Positions 27,701-37,700 of a DNA stretch of 64,000 bases are shown here, one piece after another. Position 1 is the stretch's first letter. Every line of letters starts with the position of its first letter. Both the position numbers and the translations under genes were made by a program. This stretch comes from CAYPNP01 sp964412195. GTDB lineage: Bacteria > Acidobacteriota > JAAYUB01. Under the pieces are notes generated by a model. The model was not told the origin of the DNA and ran no database searches. It was given only the letters and a program-made list of their open reading frames with translations. The DNA is taken from positions 124,001 to 188,000 of the forward strand of contig CAYPNP010000006.1 in assembly GCA_964412195.1 (NCBI GenBank), in the 5' to 3' direction.

Positions 27701-30534
27701 ACCTGGCGGTGGTGGAGTATCGGGTCGGCGCCGGCGGCCTGCCCGAGCCGATGGAGGGCGACCCGCTGGCCTCCATCGGCCCCCACGCCGTCCAGTTGCT
27801 CCGCTGCGTGGCCGGGGAGAAAGTCATCCAGGTCCGGATCGTTGAGAGCTCGGCCCAGTGGATCCCCCGCAACGGCGGCGACTTCGTCGGATTCACCCTC
27901 GGCCTGGCGGCGGGCGCCTGGCCATCCACCGGCGCCAGCAATTGGGGGCCCGACGGGATCGGCACCCAGGCGTCGACCCTGCTGTGCCTCGATCTGCGGG
28001 AGTCGAGCCTGGCGGCCGATGGCGAGTTCCGCGTTACCCTTTACGGCACGAAGCAGCCAGGCGAGCAGCTGCTGCCCCTGACCTTTGCCGGGTCCGGCTA
28101 CCGTCTCTTCACGGTGGGAGAGGTGCTGACGGGGGAGATCCCCTTCACCTTCGCCCTGGGCACGCCCATCGAGGACTTCGACACGGCCGACGTGGACGGC
28201 GACGGCGTGGACGACCTGGTGGCGATCACCCCGGGGGAGAGCCGTGTCTACTGGAGCCTCGGGCAGCGCGGCGGCGGTTTCGCCGGGATCCACTGGGTGG
28301 ACCTGCCGGTGGTGCCCACCCGGGTGGACCTGGCCGACGTCGACGGCGACAGCCGCCCCGACGTCCTGACGGCCGATGACGCCGGCACTTTGCATGTCTA
28401 CCTGTGGGATTCCCTCTTCGGCCCCCAAAAGACGAACACGAAAGCCCCCTCGCCCGACCGCTCTTTCCGCCTCTCGGGGCTCGTCACAGACGCCCGGGTC
28501 TGCGACGTCACCGGCGACGGCCAGAAGGACTACCTCTTCTGCGACGCCGCCGGAGGGCGCGTCCACGTCCTGGCCGGCCCAGCCTTCTCCGCCGACCAGA
28601 GCTACGCCGCCGGGACGGAGCCGTCCGCCCTGACCGCGGGCGACTTCAACGGCGACGGCGCCCCCGACCTGGCCGCCGCCAACGCCGGCAGCTTCTCCGT
28701 CTCGGTGTTCTGGAACGACGGCGCCGGCCACTTCACCGCCTCCACCCTCCCCGACATCGGCGTCCGGCCGGTGGACCTGGACGCCGGCGACTTCAACCGC
28801 GACGGCCGGGCCGACCTGGCCGTGGCCCTGGCCGGGGAGAAAGCCATCGGGATCGTGCTGGCCCAGCCCGGCAACCAGTTCAACCTGGCCCAGGAGCAGA
28901 AGATCTTCTTCCAGTCCACCCCCTCGGCCGTGCTGGCCGACAACTTCGACGGCGAAGCCGGCGCCGACGCCCTGGTGGGCTTCGCCGACTCGTCCAAGCT
29001 GGCCCTGTGCGTGTCCGACGCCGGCGGCGCCCTGCAGCACCGCTACTCCATCGACACCCTCGGTGACGCCGCCCTCGATTCCTCCGGCCAGACCGCCACC
29101 CTGGCCGCCGACCAGGTCCTGAGCGTGGCCGGCGGCACCAGCCTCGGCGGCGTGGCCAGCCGCCAGGGCGCCGCCGTCATCGCCTCCCTTGGCGTCAACC
29201 TGATCCACTTCCCCCGCAGCCGCGACCTGTCGTTCTCGGTGGTCAACCTCGGCGAGGCCGACGCCCTGGTCAACCTCGAGCTCTACGCCGACGCCGGCGG
29301 CGCCCCCCTGGCCACCGCCACCGACAGCATCCCGGCCGGCGCCCAGTACGCCCGCTACCTCTCCGGCGTGCTCGGTTCCGCCGCCGACCAGCCCGGCCGC
29401 TGGGTCCGCGCCTTCCTGACCGCCCCCGCCACCTACGGCATCTGGCTGGCCAACGACCCCGCCCTGACCTATCTCGACGGCACCCGCATGCCCGACGCCC
29501 GCGACGCCAAGTCCCGCCTCCTCTTCCCGGTGGTCCGGACCGGCGGGGGGAACGCCACCACGATTGAACTGATCAATCCGCTCCGTCTGCCGGCCAACCT
29601 GGGGCTGGCCGTCTACGGCCCCACCGGCGCGGTGAAGTCCAGCCAGGCCGCCGTGCTGGCCGGCCGCGGCCGGCTGGAGCTGGACGCCGCCGCCCGCTTT
29701 CCCGGCATCACCGAGGATGATTCCATCGTGGTCACCGTCGAGCGCGGCATCGTCGGGCTGGAGCTGTTCGGCGGGGCTTCGTCCGTGGCCTGCCTGGAGG
29801 CCATAGAGAGTGATTCCACAGGAGCGGTCCTCTACGCCCCGCACGTGGCCACTGGCGACTTCGGGGTGGCCTACCAGTCGGTCTTGACCCTGGTCAACAC
29901 CTCGGAATCCTCCCTGACCGTCGAACTCGCCCTCTTCACCGACGGCGGCGAGCTGGGGCCCGGCTCCCCCATCACCCGCAACATCCCCGCCCGCGGCAAG
30001 CTGGAGGAGGAGGTCGCCGGTCTGTTCGGCCTGAGTGACGCCTTCACCGGCTACCTCGCCGCCGACCCGCACGGCGCCTCCGGCCTGGCCGGCAGCCTGA
30101 CCTTCGGCGAGACCGGCGCCGGCCGCTTCCTCTCCGCCCTGCCCCTGGCCCCCCAGGCCCACAACCGCTTCCTCCTCGGCCATATCGCCAACGGCCGCAT
30201 CGGCAACATCGACTTCTTCACCGGACTGGCTGTGCTGAACCCGGACCTGGTGCACCCCGCCCGGATCCAAGTCACCGCTTTCGATACACAGGGCCGCCCG
30301 CTCGACTCCCGCCAGATCATCCTGCAGGCCTACGACCCGGAGGAATGTCCGGACTGCGTCATCCGCAAGGTTTTCCTGCTGGACGACCTCATGCCCGGCC
30401 TGACCGACATTTTCGGCGGCTACATCCTGATCGAAAACCAGGAGAACTCCGCCGGCGTGCTGGTATTCGAACTGTTCGGCGACTGGGGCCTGAACGTCCT
30501 CAGCGCCGTCCCCGCCGTCCCTTTGAGGGATTGA
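24739..30534 (+). CDS. Secreted plant-type leucine-rich-repeat / FG-GAP protein
   Basis: Very large exported protein, 1931 residues. A signal peptide (~1-28) is followed by an N-terminal cap with DAWTHNDNWR, as in LRRNT_2-like domains. Then come 28 full LRRs from residue ~86 to ~758. All are 24 residues except one of 25, and they follow LxxLxLxxNxLSGxIPxxLGxL, the plant receptor-kinase class. A fibronectin-III-like region (~795-870) follows. Six FG-GAP/VCBS calcium-type motifs (DVDGDGVDDL, DVDGDSRPDV, DFNGDGAPDL, DFNRDGRADL) lie at ~1144-1405, and then a ~520-residue beta-rich tail. There is no C-terminal anchor or sorting motif that I recognise. ATG 24739 is taken after GGGGGTGG. Probably surface or extracellular binding or adhesion; the ligand is unknown. 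Confidence 0.9.
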   Translation: MWERRIRAGVRILLVLAVLTGLAAAGRGAIPEAERQVLIDLYLATGGDAWTHNDNWRLPGDPGQFNLPGTESTWYGVTTDAENTTVVKLNLHWNGLSGPLPESVSGLLSLQELDLSTNRLASAIPASLGALTSLHVLNLMSNRFTGTIPEPLGSLPQLKTLYLGGNQLTSAIPESLGNLSQLEYLSLRSNQLTGTIPASLGQLSRLYSLNLSGNRLTGEIPEPLSTLSELHWLNLSGNQFSGPLPAWLGNLAQLEILLLDNNLFSGPIPDSFRNLANLETLYLVGNWGLDGALPAGLGDLSQLISLSISRTSIGGSIPPELGRLNLLQYLDLHGNALSGEIPPALGGLTALKSLDLSTNQLTGPLPETFGDLTNLNSLNLSGNWLTGPIPDSWAGLTALRHLYLYRNQLSGPLPAWLGGLQELVSLDLCVNNFSGPIPESLGDLSQLATLQLHSNLLSGSIPASLGSLPALVQLHLGWNALEGAIPASLGNLVELSYLNVSYCSLSGSIPESLGNLSHLRELYLYENQLSGSVPPSFGNLSELQKLSLAGNQLSGPMPEFLGNLVNLEYLGLGGNLFQGTIPETWGALPALQGLYLDGNQLSGPIPDFLGEMTSLRNLSLSENQFSGPIPASLGNLHQLERLYLGWNQLSGPIPPALWNLPAVIYLWLERNQLSGPIPSFSNDMPSLVWLNLSWNQLSGGIPPSLVNLSKLRVLDLDGNQFEGPLPEFLADIPTLYWLDLESNQLMGSIPEEIMDLPALDWIHLGYNALHADSPVLADYINWRHYHGVWPGYNYRDYQTLPPVSLAATEVQPGAVRLTWTPDPDPDHSYAGIGGYEVWQRQGTYGAWKLRDVIIDKHSNTWTGSLAPGEVNIFRLRTYTSPQTWNQNRVASEFTLPLSVNPPGGGQAVTVYVDDGRHGDIYGDSPSQVAPASPITVRIDPSAFAGASYSTPHVLWIALPPNAVLSQTLATGNPASAAPLPLAGERVLDLAVVEYRVGAGGLPEPMEGDPLASIGPHAVQLLRCVAGEKVIQVRIVESSAQWIPRNGGDFVGFTLGLAAGAWPSTGASNWGPDGIGTQASTLLCLDLRESSLAADGEFRVTLYGTKQPGEQLLPLTFAGSGYRLFTVGEVLTGEIPFTFALGTPIEDFDTADVDGDGVDDLVAITPGESRVYWSLGQRGGGFAGIHWVDLPVVPTRVDLADVDGDSRPDVLTADDAGTLHVYLWDSLFGPQKTNTKAPSPDRSFRLSGLVTDARVCDVTGDGQKDYLFCDAAGGRVHVLAGPAFSADQSYAAGTEPSALTAGDFNGDGAPDLAAANAGSFSVSVFWNDGAGHFTASTLPDIGVRPVDLDAGDFNRDGRADLAVALAGEKAIGIVLAQPGNQFNLAQEQKIFFQSTPSAVLADNFDGEAGADALVGFADSSKLALCVSDAGGALQHRYSIDTLGDAALDSSGQTATLAADQVLSVAGGTSLGGVASRQGAAVIASLGVNLIHFPRSRDLSFSVVNLGEADALVNLELYADAGGAPLATATDSIPAGAQYARYLSGVLGSAADQPGRWVRAFLTAPATYGIWLANDPALTYLDGTRMPDARDAKSRLLFPVVRTGGGNATTIELINPLRLPANLGLAVYGPTGAVKSSQAAVLAGRGRLELDAAARFPGITEDDSIVVTVERGIVGLELFGGASSVACLEAIESDSTGAVLYAPHVATGDFGVAYQSVLTLVNTSESSLTVELALFTDGGELGPGSPITRNIPARGKLEEEVAGLFGLSDAFTGYLAADPHGASGLAGSLTFGETGAGRFLSALPLAPQAHNRFLLGHIANGRIGNIDFFTGLAVLNPDLVHPARIQVTAFDTQGRPLDSRQIILQAYDPEECPDCVIRKVFLLDDLMPGLTDIFGGYILIENQENSAGVLVFELFGDWGLNVLSAVPAVPLRD

Positions 30535-30537
30535 TCC

Positions 30538-30906
30538 GGGCTCGTGCTCGTAATCGGATCTCGGGGTTCGGGACTCGGGACTCGGGGTTCGGATCTTGAA
30601 GGCGCGGTGCCGGGTTCCCACACTCCATTCCAGGGAGCCGGAAAGCCGATCGACCATGGGCGAGCCCCGAGTCCCCAGACCCAAGCCCCCTATCAAGTTT
30701 CACGCAGAAGCGCAGAGTTCGCAGAGAATTTCACCCTCGATCAGTGTTCCTGGTACTTCGTGCAGACTTTCCACTCCATTGGCAAGCGCAGCAGCATTTC
30801 GTGATTCTTCCAGGATCAATCCCGCGTATGATAACGTTTCGGTCCTGACCGATGGTTACCAGTCCCCGGTCATCCGTCGCCGGTCGCCGGTCACCGGTCA
30901 ACCAGT
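30538..30906. repeat. Composite repeat family C plus GGTCACC tract
   Basis: 30538-30727 is a ~190-base unit: CGTGCTCGTAATCGG, GGGACTCGGGACTCGGGG, a core with TCCATTCCAGGGAGCCGG, GAGTCCCCAGACCCAAGCC, and TTTCACGCAGAAGCGCAG. It is nearly the exact reverse complement of 49621-49822. A CCGGTCA/CCGGTCG tandem tract follows at 30853-30906. No gene is supported in the 391-base gap. Confidence 0.88.
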
Positions 30907-30925
30907 TGAAAACGAGGAGGTCATG

Positions 30926-33379
30926 ATGGCTTGGATGGGAACAGCTTCTCTGAAAACAATCCTCGGGGCCGTCCTGGCGGTCCTGCTCCTGGCGAGCGGC
31001 TTCGCGGCGGCCCAGGTAGACTTGCCGTACCAGAAGCCGCCCAAGGAGATCCTGGAGCTGGCGGACGCCGCGCCGCCGCCGTCGGCGATGATCGACGGCC
31101 GGGCGAAGTACATGGCGCTGCTGAGCCAGCCGCGCTTCCTCTCGCTGGAGGAGCTGGCCCAGCCGGAACTCAAGCTCGCCGGGCTGCGGATCAACCCGCG
31201 GGCCCACGACGCGTCCCGCAGCCGGTACTACACCACCCTGGCCTTCCAGGAAGTGGAGTCCGGAAAGCAAATCCCCCTCGCCGGCCTGCCCGAAAACCTG
31301 CGCCTGAAATATCCCCGCTTCTCCCCGGACTCCACCCACTTTTCCTTTGTCCAGACGACGACCGAGGGGCTGGAGCTGTGGGTGGTGGACCTCGACACCG
31401 GCAAAGCCGCCCGGCTGGCGCCGCCGGTGCTGACCGCGGTGATGGGCTTCCCCTACCTCTGGAGCCCGGACGGGAAATCGCTGGTCTGCCGTACGCGCCC
31501 GTCCCCCGCCCCCTTCCCGGAAACGACCGGGCTGCCCACCGGCCCCGCGATCCAGGAGGCGACTGGCGCCAAGGCCGCGGCCTGGACCTACCAGGACCTC
31601 CTGCGCAACAAGAACGACGAGCGAAAATTCGAATTCTACGGCCAGTGCACCATCACCCGCTATGCCCTGGACGGCACCGGCACGCCGTGGCTGCCGGCCG
31701 GAATCTACCGGGAGATCGATCTTTCTCCCGACGGAGAGTACCTGCTCGCGGTGGAAACCCACCCACCCTATTCCTACCAACTCCCCGGCAACCGTTTCCC
31801 CTACGCCGTCCGGGTGTATGACCGGGGCGGCCGTATGGTGAAGGAACTGTGCGACAAGCCGCTCCAGGACAAGATCCCCACCGCCTTCGATGCTGTGGAA
31901 GACGGCCCGCGCGACTTCGGCTGGCGCGACGACCAGCCCGCCACGCTTTACTGGCTCGAGGCGGCCGACGGCGGTGACCCCGCCCGCGAGAGCGCGGTCC
32001 GCGACCGGGTTTACCAGCTGGAGGCGCCGTTCGCCGGCGAGCCGCGCCCCGTTTGCGCCACCCGGAACCGTTGCCAGGGCATTGCCTGGGGTTCCACCAC
32101 CGTGGCGGTGGTCTACGACTTCTGGTGGAAGACGCGGAACATGAAGATGTACCGGATCAATCCCGATACGGATAATCCCGAGCCGGCCGTCCTCTTCGAC
32201 TTCTCCTCGGAGGACCTCTATCACCAGCCGGGGTACTTCATCCTGCAGCCCGACGCGCACGGCCGCGACCGGCTGCTCATCAGCCGGGACGGATCCAAGC
32301 TCTATCTCGACGGGGAGGGGTACTCGCCGGAGGGGAACCGTCCCTTCCTCGACGAGTTCGACCTGCGGACCGGCCAGGCGAAGCGGCTGTGGCAGGCGGA
32401 CGGCGTCAAGACGTACGAGGATCTCATCCGCGTGCTGGATCCCGAAGCCGGGCGGCTCCTGACGCGCATCCAGGCGCCGGCGGAATATCCGAACTACTAC
32501 CTCCGTCAGATCGGGTCAACCGAAGCGCCCAAGGCCGTGACCGCCTTCCCCAATCCGTATCAATCCTTCGCGGCGGTCACCAAGAGACAGATCCACTACA
32601 AGCGGGCAGACGGGCTGGACCTTTCCGCAACTCTCTACCTGCCGCCGGGCTACGATTCGAAGAAAGACGGCCGCCTGCCCATGCTCATGGAGGCCTACCC
32701 GACCGAGTTCAAGGACAAGGCCGCGGCCGGCCAGGTGGACGACTCGCCGTACCGGTTCGTCTCGTTCTCGTGGGGGTCGCCGGTGTTCTGGGCGGTTCGG
32801 GGCTATGCCGTTCTGGAGGACGCCAAGTTCCCCATCGTCGGGCAGGGGAAGGAGGAGCCCAACGACACCTACATCGAGCAGTTGGTGATGGACGCCCAAG
32901 CCGCCATCACGGCCGTGGACACCATGGGCGTGGTCGACCCGAAGCGGGTCGGCGTGATGGGCCACTCCTACGGGGCGTTCATGGTGGCCAACCTGCTGGC
33001 CCACTCCGACCTGTTCGCGGCGGGCATCGCCCGCAGCGGCGCTTACAACCGCAGCCTCACCCCGTTCGGCTTCCAGGCCGAGGAGCGCAACTACTGGCAG
33101 GCCCAGGCGGTGTACCAGCAGATGTCGCCGTTCAACTACGCCGACAAGATCAAGGCGCCGTTGCTGCTGATCCACGGCGACGCCGACAACAACCCCGGGA
33201 CCTTCACCCTGCAGAGCGAGCGGCTGTTCCAGGCCGTCAAGGGGCTGGGCGGCACGGCCCGGCTGGTGCTGCTGCCCTACGAGAGCCACGGCTACGCCGC
33301 GCGGGAGAACATCCTGCACATGCTGTGGGAAATGGACACCTGGCTGGAGAAGTACGTCAAGGGCCCCGCGGGAAAGTAG
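30926..33379 (+). CDS. Secreted S9-family serine peptidase (prolyl-oligopeptidase fold)
   Basis: Exported peptidase of 817 residues. Signal peptide ~1-28 (LGAVLAVLLLASGFAAAQ). A beta-propeller region holds RFSPDSTHFSF and LWSPDGKSLV blades. The C-terminal alpha/beta-hydrolase carries Ser in GHSYGAF (~680), Asp in HGDADNNPGT (~752) and His in ESHGYAARENI (~788). The layout resembles the plant-type glutamyl endopeptidase subgroup S9D. GAGGAGG stands 5 bases before ATG 30926; the ATG three bases earlier is also possible. It probably cleaves peptides in the periplasm or medium, alongside the tricorn proteases encoded nearby. Confidence 0.92.
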   Translation: MAWMGTASLKTILGAVLAVLLLASGFAAAQVDLPYQKPPKEILELADAAPPPSAMIDGRAKYMALLSQPRFLSLEELAQPELKLAGLRINPRAHDASRSRYYTTLAFQEVESGKQIPLAGLPENLRLKYPRFSPDSTHFSFVQTTTEGLELWVVDLDTGKAARLAPPVLTAVMGFPYLWSPDGKSLVCRTRPSPAPFPETTGLPTGPAIQEATGAKAAAWTYQDLLRNKNDERKFEFYGQCTITRYALDGTGTPWLPAGIYREIDLSPDGEYLLAVETHPPYSYQLPGNRFPYAVRVYDRGGRMVKELCDKPLQDKIPTAFDAVEDGPRDFGWRDDQPATLYWLEAADGGDPARESAVRDRVYQLEAPFAGEPRPVCATRNRCQGIAWGSTTVAVVYDFWWKTRNMKMYRINPDTDNPEPAVLFDFSSEDLYHQPGYFILQPDAHGRDRLLISRDGSKLYLDGEGYSPEGNRPFLDEFDLRTGQAKRLWQADGVKTYEDLIRVLDPEAGRLLTRIQAPAEYPNYYLRQIGSTEAPKAVTAFPNPYQSFAAVTKRQIHYKRADGLDLSATLYLPPGYDSKKDGRLPMLMEAYPTEFKDKAAAGQVDDSPYRFVSFSWGSPVFWAVRGYAVLEDAKFPIVGQGKEEPNDTYIEQLVMDAQAAITAVDTMGVVDPKRVGVMGHSYGAFMVANLLAHSDLFAAGIARSGAYNRSLTPFGFQAEERNYWQAQAVYQQMSPFNYADKIKAPLLLIHGDADNNPGTFTLQSERLFQAVKGLGGTARLVLLPYESHGYAARENILHMLWEMDTWLEKYVKGPAGK

Positions 33380-34002
33380 ACCGGTAGACAGTCACCCACA
33401 GCAAGAATCTGAGGGATCGGAATCGCCATCGGTATCGGAATCGGTATCGGTAGCGTAATCGAAATCGAATTGCACATCGCTGGCAAAGGTCATCCTAGTC
33501 TGGTAAGTGCGGTCTATTGCGGTCCCCTTGGCGCAGCCACCATACGACCATCGGATGAGATGAAGATACCGAGTCCAAGAAGCAGCGGCGCGTTCCGTTT
33601 CCCGAAGGGAAAAATTTGAATAGCCCCAGGTGGCGGCCGCTTTGGGCCGCCACCCGGGGTCACCGATTGGGATCAACTGGCATTAGTCAATTCACGTCGA
33701 CCCCGAAGCGGGTCGAACCGCATAGGCTTGGAAATTGATTCCCTCCATGAATCCGATCCCGGGATCCATTAATTGGACCCTTGCAGGGTCCAACGTTTGC
33801 AATCCACCCCTCGAGTTGATTTCTGTTCTGACCCCGATGAACGGGATCCTGATATTCTGCTGCTCCGTTCATTCCCGTTGCGCATCTCAAGACAAACAGA
33901 AACGCTCGAAGCAGGAGCGGGCGCCATCCCGCAAAGATTCGGCAGACCGTGTGGATGGTGCGATGTGAATACTCGGGAAACTTGAGTCAATAAGGAGGGG
34001 GA
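33380..34002. other. Intergenic region with hexamer array and hairpins, no supported gene
   Basis: 33417-33468 repeats GGTATCGGAATC-type hexamers. 33624-33659 is a hairpin with 15-base arms (CCCCAGGTGGCGGCC, one mismatch, 6-base loop). Smaller hairpins: CGACCCCGAAGCGGGTCG near 33699 and GGACCCTTGCAGGGTCC near 33776. Short open frames here lack ribosome sites and coding character. Confidence 0.7.
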
Positions 34003-34482
34003 ATGATGAAGCAGCCTCGTGCGACCACGATCAACCCGTCGGAGGAGACCTTCCAGATCGGCCCGATCGGGATCCGGTTCTTCCTCACGGGCGATGATTC
34101 CAACGGCAGCGTGTCCGTGTTCGAAATTCGCGTCCCCGCCGGTCAGAAGCTGCCGGCGCCGCCCCACCGGAACGACGCCTACGAGGAGATCCTTTACGGC
34201 GTTGAGGGTGTCCTGACCTGGACGGTGGACGGCGCGCCTTTCGCGGTGGGCCCCGGGCAGGTGCTGTGCATCCCCCGCGGCGCGGTGCACCGCTTCGACA
34301 ACCTCGGCCGCGAGGACGTCAAGCAGCTCGTCATCATCAGCCCGGCGATCATGGGGCCGGCGTACTTCCGCGAGGCCTCCGCGGTCGTCAACGCCGCCGG
34401 CGGACCGCCCGACCGCACGAGGATGTCGGAGGTCTTCCGGCGCCACGGCATGACGCTGGCCGCGCCGCCTCCGGGCAAGTAG
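34003..34482 (+). CDS. Cupin-domain protein
   Basis: A single conserved beta-barrel of the cupin-2 type, 159 residues. The metal-site motif appears as PPHRNDAYEEILYGVEG (the usual H-x-H is H-R-N here; His and Glu remain), then VGPGQVLCIPRGAVHRF with the second histidine. AGGAGG precedes ATG 34003 by 4 bases; an ATG at 34006 is equally possible. No enzyme context is nearby. It could be a small-molecule isomerase/dioxygenase or a ligand-binding protein; the function is unassigned. Confidence 0.85.
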   Translation: MMKQPRATTINPSEETFQIGPIGIRFFLTGDDSNGSVSVFEIRVPAGQKLPAPPHRNDAYEEILYGVEGVLTWTVDGAPFAVGPGQVLCIPRGAVHRFDNLGREDVKQLVIISPAIMGPAYFREASAVVNAAGGPPDRTRMSEVFRRHGMTLAAPPPGK

Positions 34483-34515
34483 CGGGCGGATCGGTCCCAA
34501 CCCACAACAAGGGAA

Positions 34516-34793
34516 TTTCGCGCAGAGGCGCAGACGGTGCGGGGCAAACCTCAGATCTTGGACGCGGATCCACGCGGATTTACGCGGATCGACGCGGATG
34601 GAAACGAATAAGTGTTTTGAACCAATTCAATCCTTGGATTGATCCGCGTTCATCCGCGTCCAAGATTGACTCTGCGTCCACTGCGTCTCTGCGCGAACTT
34701 CTTGATCCGATTACGGTTACGAGCACGATTACGAGTACGATTACGAGCACGAGCACGAATCGATAGCAATCCGCAATTCGCAATCCGCAATCA
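34516..34793. repeat. Mosaic repeat in convergent gap
   Basis: An inverted pair brackets the region: TTTCGCGCAGAGGCGCAG (34516) with CTGCGTCTCTGCGCGAA (34684), and CTTGGACGCGGAT (34557) with ATCCGCGTCCAAG (34651). Inside are CGCGGAT words. Outside lie a GATTAC/GAGCAC hexamer array (34707-34765) and CAATCCG heptamers (34766-34793). Confidence 0.88.
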
Positions 34794-37700
34794 TTTGTTG
34801 GGCGGAAACGCTTTCTCCTTCGACGGCGGCTCCAGCCGGCGCGGCCACTTCGGCGGGTTCTGCCGGATCTCCTCTTTCAGCAGCTCGATGGCCTTGTCCA
34901 ACTGGGCGTCCCGGCCGGCCGCGAAGGCGTTGGGGTCCTCGTCCACGACGTAATCCGGGTTGAAGCCGTAGCCGTCCGGCAGCCATTGCCCCTCCGGCGT
35001 GAACGAGCCCTGGATCGGCGAGGCCACCGTGCCCCCGTCGATGGTCATGAACCCGGCCACCGCCGCGAAGCCGCCCCACGTCCGCGTGCCCACGGTGGGG
35101 CCCAGCTTCATGGCGCGGAAACCGGTGCAGAAATACTCCCCGTCGGACGAGGTGTTCTCGTTGCAGACCGCCACCACCCGGCCGAGGAAGCCCGTCCGGT
35201 GGTAGGGCTCCGGCTGGCCGTAGCGGGACTGGTCGTACTCGAAGATCACCCGCCGCAGCCGCTCCAGCACCTGGCCGGAGGTGATCCCGCCGTGGTTGTA
35301 GCGCACGTCGATGACCAGGCCGTCCTTGTCCAGGTTGGCATAGAACCACTTCGACAGCTCCTCCATCCCGCTGCCGGACATGTCGGGCAGGTGGAGGTAG
35401 CCCAGGTTGGCGCCGCCGCGCTCCCGGACGTACTCCCGGTTCCGGGCCACCCAGCCGTAGTAGCGGGCTTGGGCGTCGCCGGGCATGGCCTTCACGCGCA
35501 CCGTACGGGCCCCGTCGGCCGAGGGCTTGCCGTTGACCTGCAGGGTGACGGTCTTGCCGCCCTGGCCGATGAGCCGGGCCGCGGGGTCCTCGTCTCCGCG
35601 CAGGGCCGCGCCGTTGATGGTCAGCACATAGTCGCCTTCCTTGATCTTCAGGCCGGGGGCGAGCAGCGGCGAGCGGGCCTCGGTGTCGAAGCCGTCCCCC
35701 GGGTAGATCCGGGCGATCCGGAAGGCCTGGGCGGCCGCGTCCCAGGCCAGGTCGGCCCCGAGGGCGCCGATCCGCTGCGCGGGCGGCGGCGCGGGCCGGT
35801 CGTAGCCGCCCCGGACGAATTCGTGGGACACGTTCAGCTCGCCCTCCATGTCGCCGATGACCCGGTTCAGCTCCTGCCGGCAGCCCACCGCGGGCAGCAG
35901 CGCCTCGTACTTGCGCCGGACCGCCTCCCAGTCCATGCCGTGCATCCTCGGGTCGTAGAAGGTGTCGCGGTGGTTGCGCCAGGCCTCCAGGAAGATCTGC
36001 CGCCACTCCAGCTCGGGGTGGACGTCGATCAGCCAGCCGTCGAGGCTCACCGCCTTGGTGTCCGCGGCCACCGGTGCGCCTGCGTCGGCCACCTGCAGGC
36101 CCCCCTTCGTCCGGACGGCGATCTTCTTGCCGTCCAGCGAGAGGGCGTAGGCCTGGACGCCGGAGGCCAGCTCGGCCTCCTTCTTTTTCTCGAAATCGTA
36201 CATCTTCAGCTTGCCGCCCGGCGGGGGGGCGCCCGGCGCCGGCGGAGGCGCCGACTCGTCCTCGGCCAGGTACACCAGCTTTCCCGGCAGAGCCTCAAGC
36301 CGGGAGTATTTGCCGCCTTCGATGGGGATTTCCACGAGCCGCCCGGCGATGCCGTCCAGATCGACCTTCACGTCCGGCAGCTTCGGCGGCGTGATGGGAG
36401 TTTCCCTGGCCGTCTTGCCCGTCTCGGCGGACTTGCCTTCCCCCGGCTTGACTTCGGCTGTCTTGGATTCGCCCGGCTTTTCCATCGCCGGCTTGGCCTC
36501 GGCGCCGGAGCCCGGCTCCTCGTCGCTTTCCACCGGCAGCGGAGACGGAGTTTCGGCGGCCAGGGTCAGCGCCCAGATCTTGGTGGTTTTGGAAAAGTCC
36601 GTCTGAAAATCGAATCCGTCCTCCTCGGCATTCACGTTCCGCTCGGTCAGGAAGTAGAGGTACTTGCCGGTCGGGTCGAAGACCGGCGCGCGGTCGCGGG
36701 TGGGCGGCCCGGTGAGCCGAGTGGCAGTCTGGCCGGCGATGTCGTAGAGGTAGAGCGAGGAAACGAACAGGCCCTCCGTCCGGGCGTAGGCCAGCCACTT
36801 GCCGTCGGGGGAGAAGCGGTATTCGGTGATCTCGGCCCAGTCGGACCGCGCCACCTCGGTTTTGGCGCGGCTGTCGACGTCGAGGAGCCACAACCGCTGG
36901 GCGTTGTCGTGGAACGCCAGCCGCTTGCTGTCGGGCGACCAGGCGACGCCTTCCAGGTGCAGGCCCGACTCGGCGGTCAGGCACTGCGGAGCGCTCCCGC
37001 CCGCGGCCGGCGCCAGCCACACGTTCTCCTCGCCGGAGCGGTCGGAGACGAAGGCGATCCACTTGCCGTCGGGCGACCAGGCGGCCGCCTTGCCGCGGCT
37101 GCCGGGCATCGGCGCCACGGGTCGGACGTCGCCCTTCTCGGCGGGCAGGGTGAAGAGCTGGCCACGCTCCTCCACTAGCAGGCGCTTCCCCGAGGGCCCC
37201 AGGGAGAATTTCGAGCCGCGGCCGAGGGCGCCTGCCAGGGTGTGGGGCCGGGCGTGGATCCGGTCGGAGGCCAGCGCCAGCTTCACTTCCTGCTCCTGGC
37301 CGCTCGCGCAGTCGTAGACGCGCAGGCCGTTGCCGTATTCGAACACGATCCGCTTCCCGTCGCCGGATGGGGACTTCACGTCATAATCGGAGTGGTTCGT
37401 GACGCGGGCGGCCTGGCCGGTGCCGGTGTCGTACCGCCACAGGTTGGCCGTGCCGTCCTTCTCCGAAACGTAGTAGATGTCGCCGCCGGACCAGACGGGG
37501 TACTGCTCGTTGACTGCCTCGTCGTCGATCCGCCGGAAGGTCATCTTTTCCAGGTCGGCGATCCAGACGTGGTTGGCCATGCCGCCCTTGTAGCGCTTCC
37601 AGTTGTGGTTCTCCAGCGGCAGGCGGCAGAAGGCGAGCCGCTTCCCGTCCGGGGCGAAGGAGCCCTGCGCCGCCCGCTCCATGGGCAGCGGTTCCGGCAA

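Noticed and set aside
27310..30696. A 1128-residue minus-strand frame opposite the LRR/FG-GAP gene
   Set aside because: Composition is that of a GC-rich shadow; the plus strand has the FG-GAP motifs.
33380..34002. Short open frames upstream of the cupin gene
   Set aside because: No ribosome sites, no coding character, and hairpins and hexamer arrays run through them.
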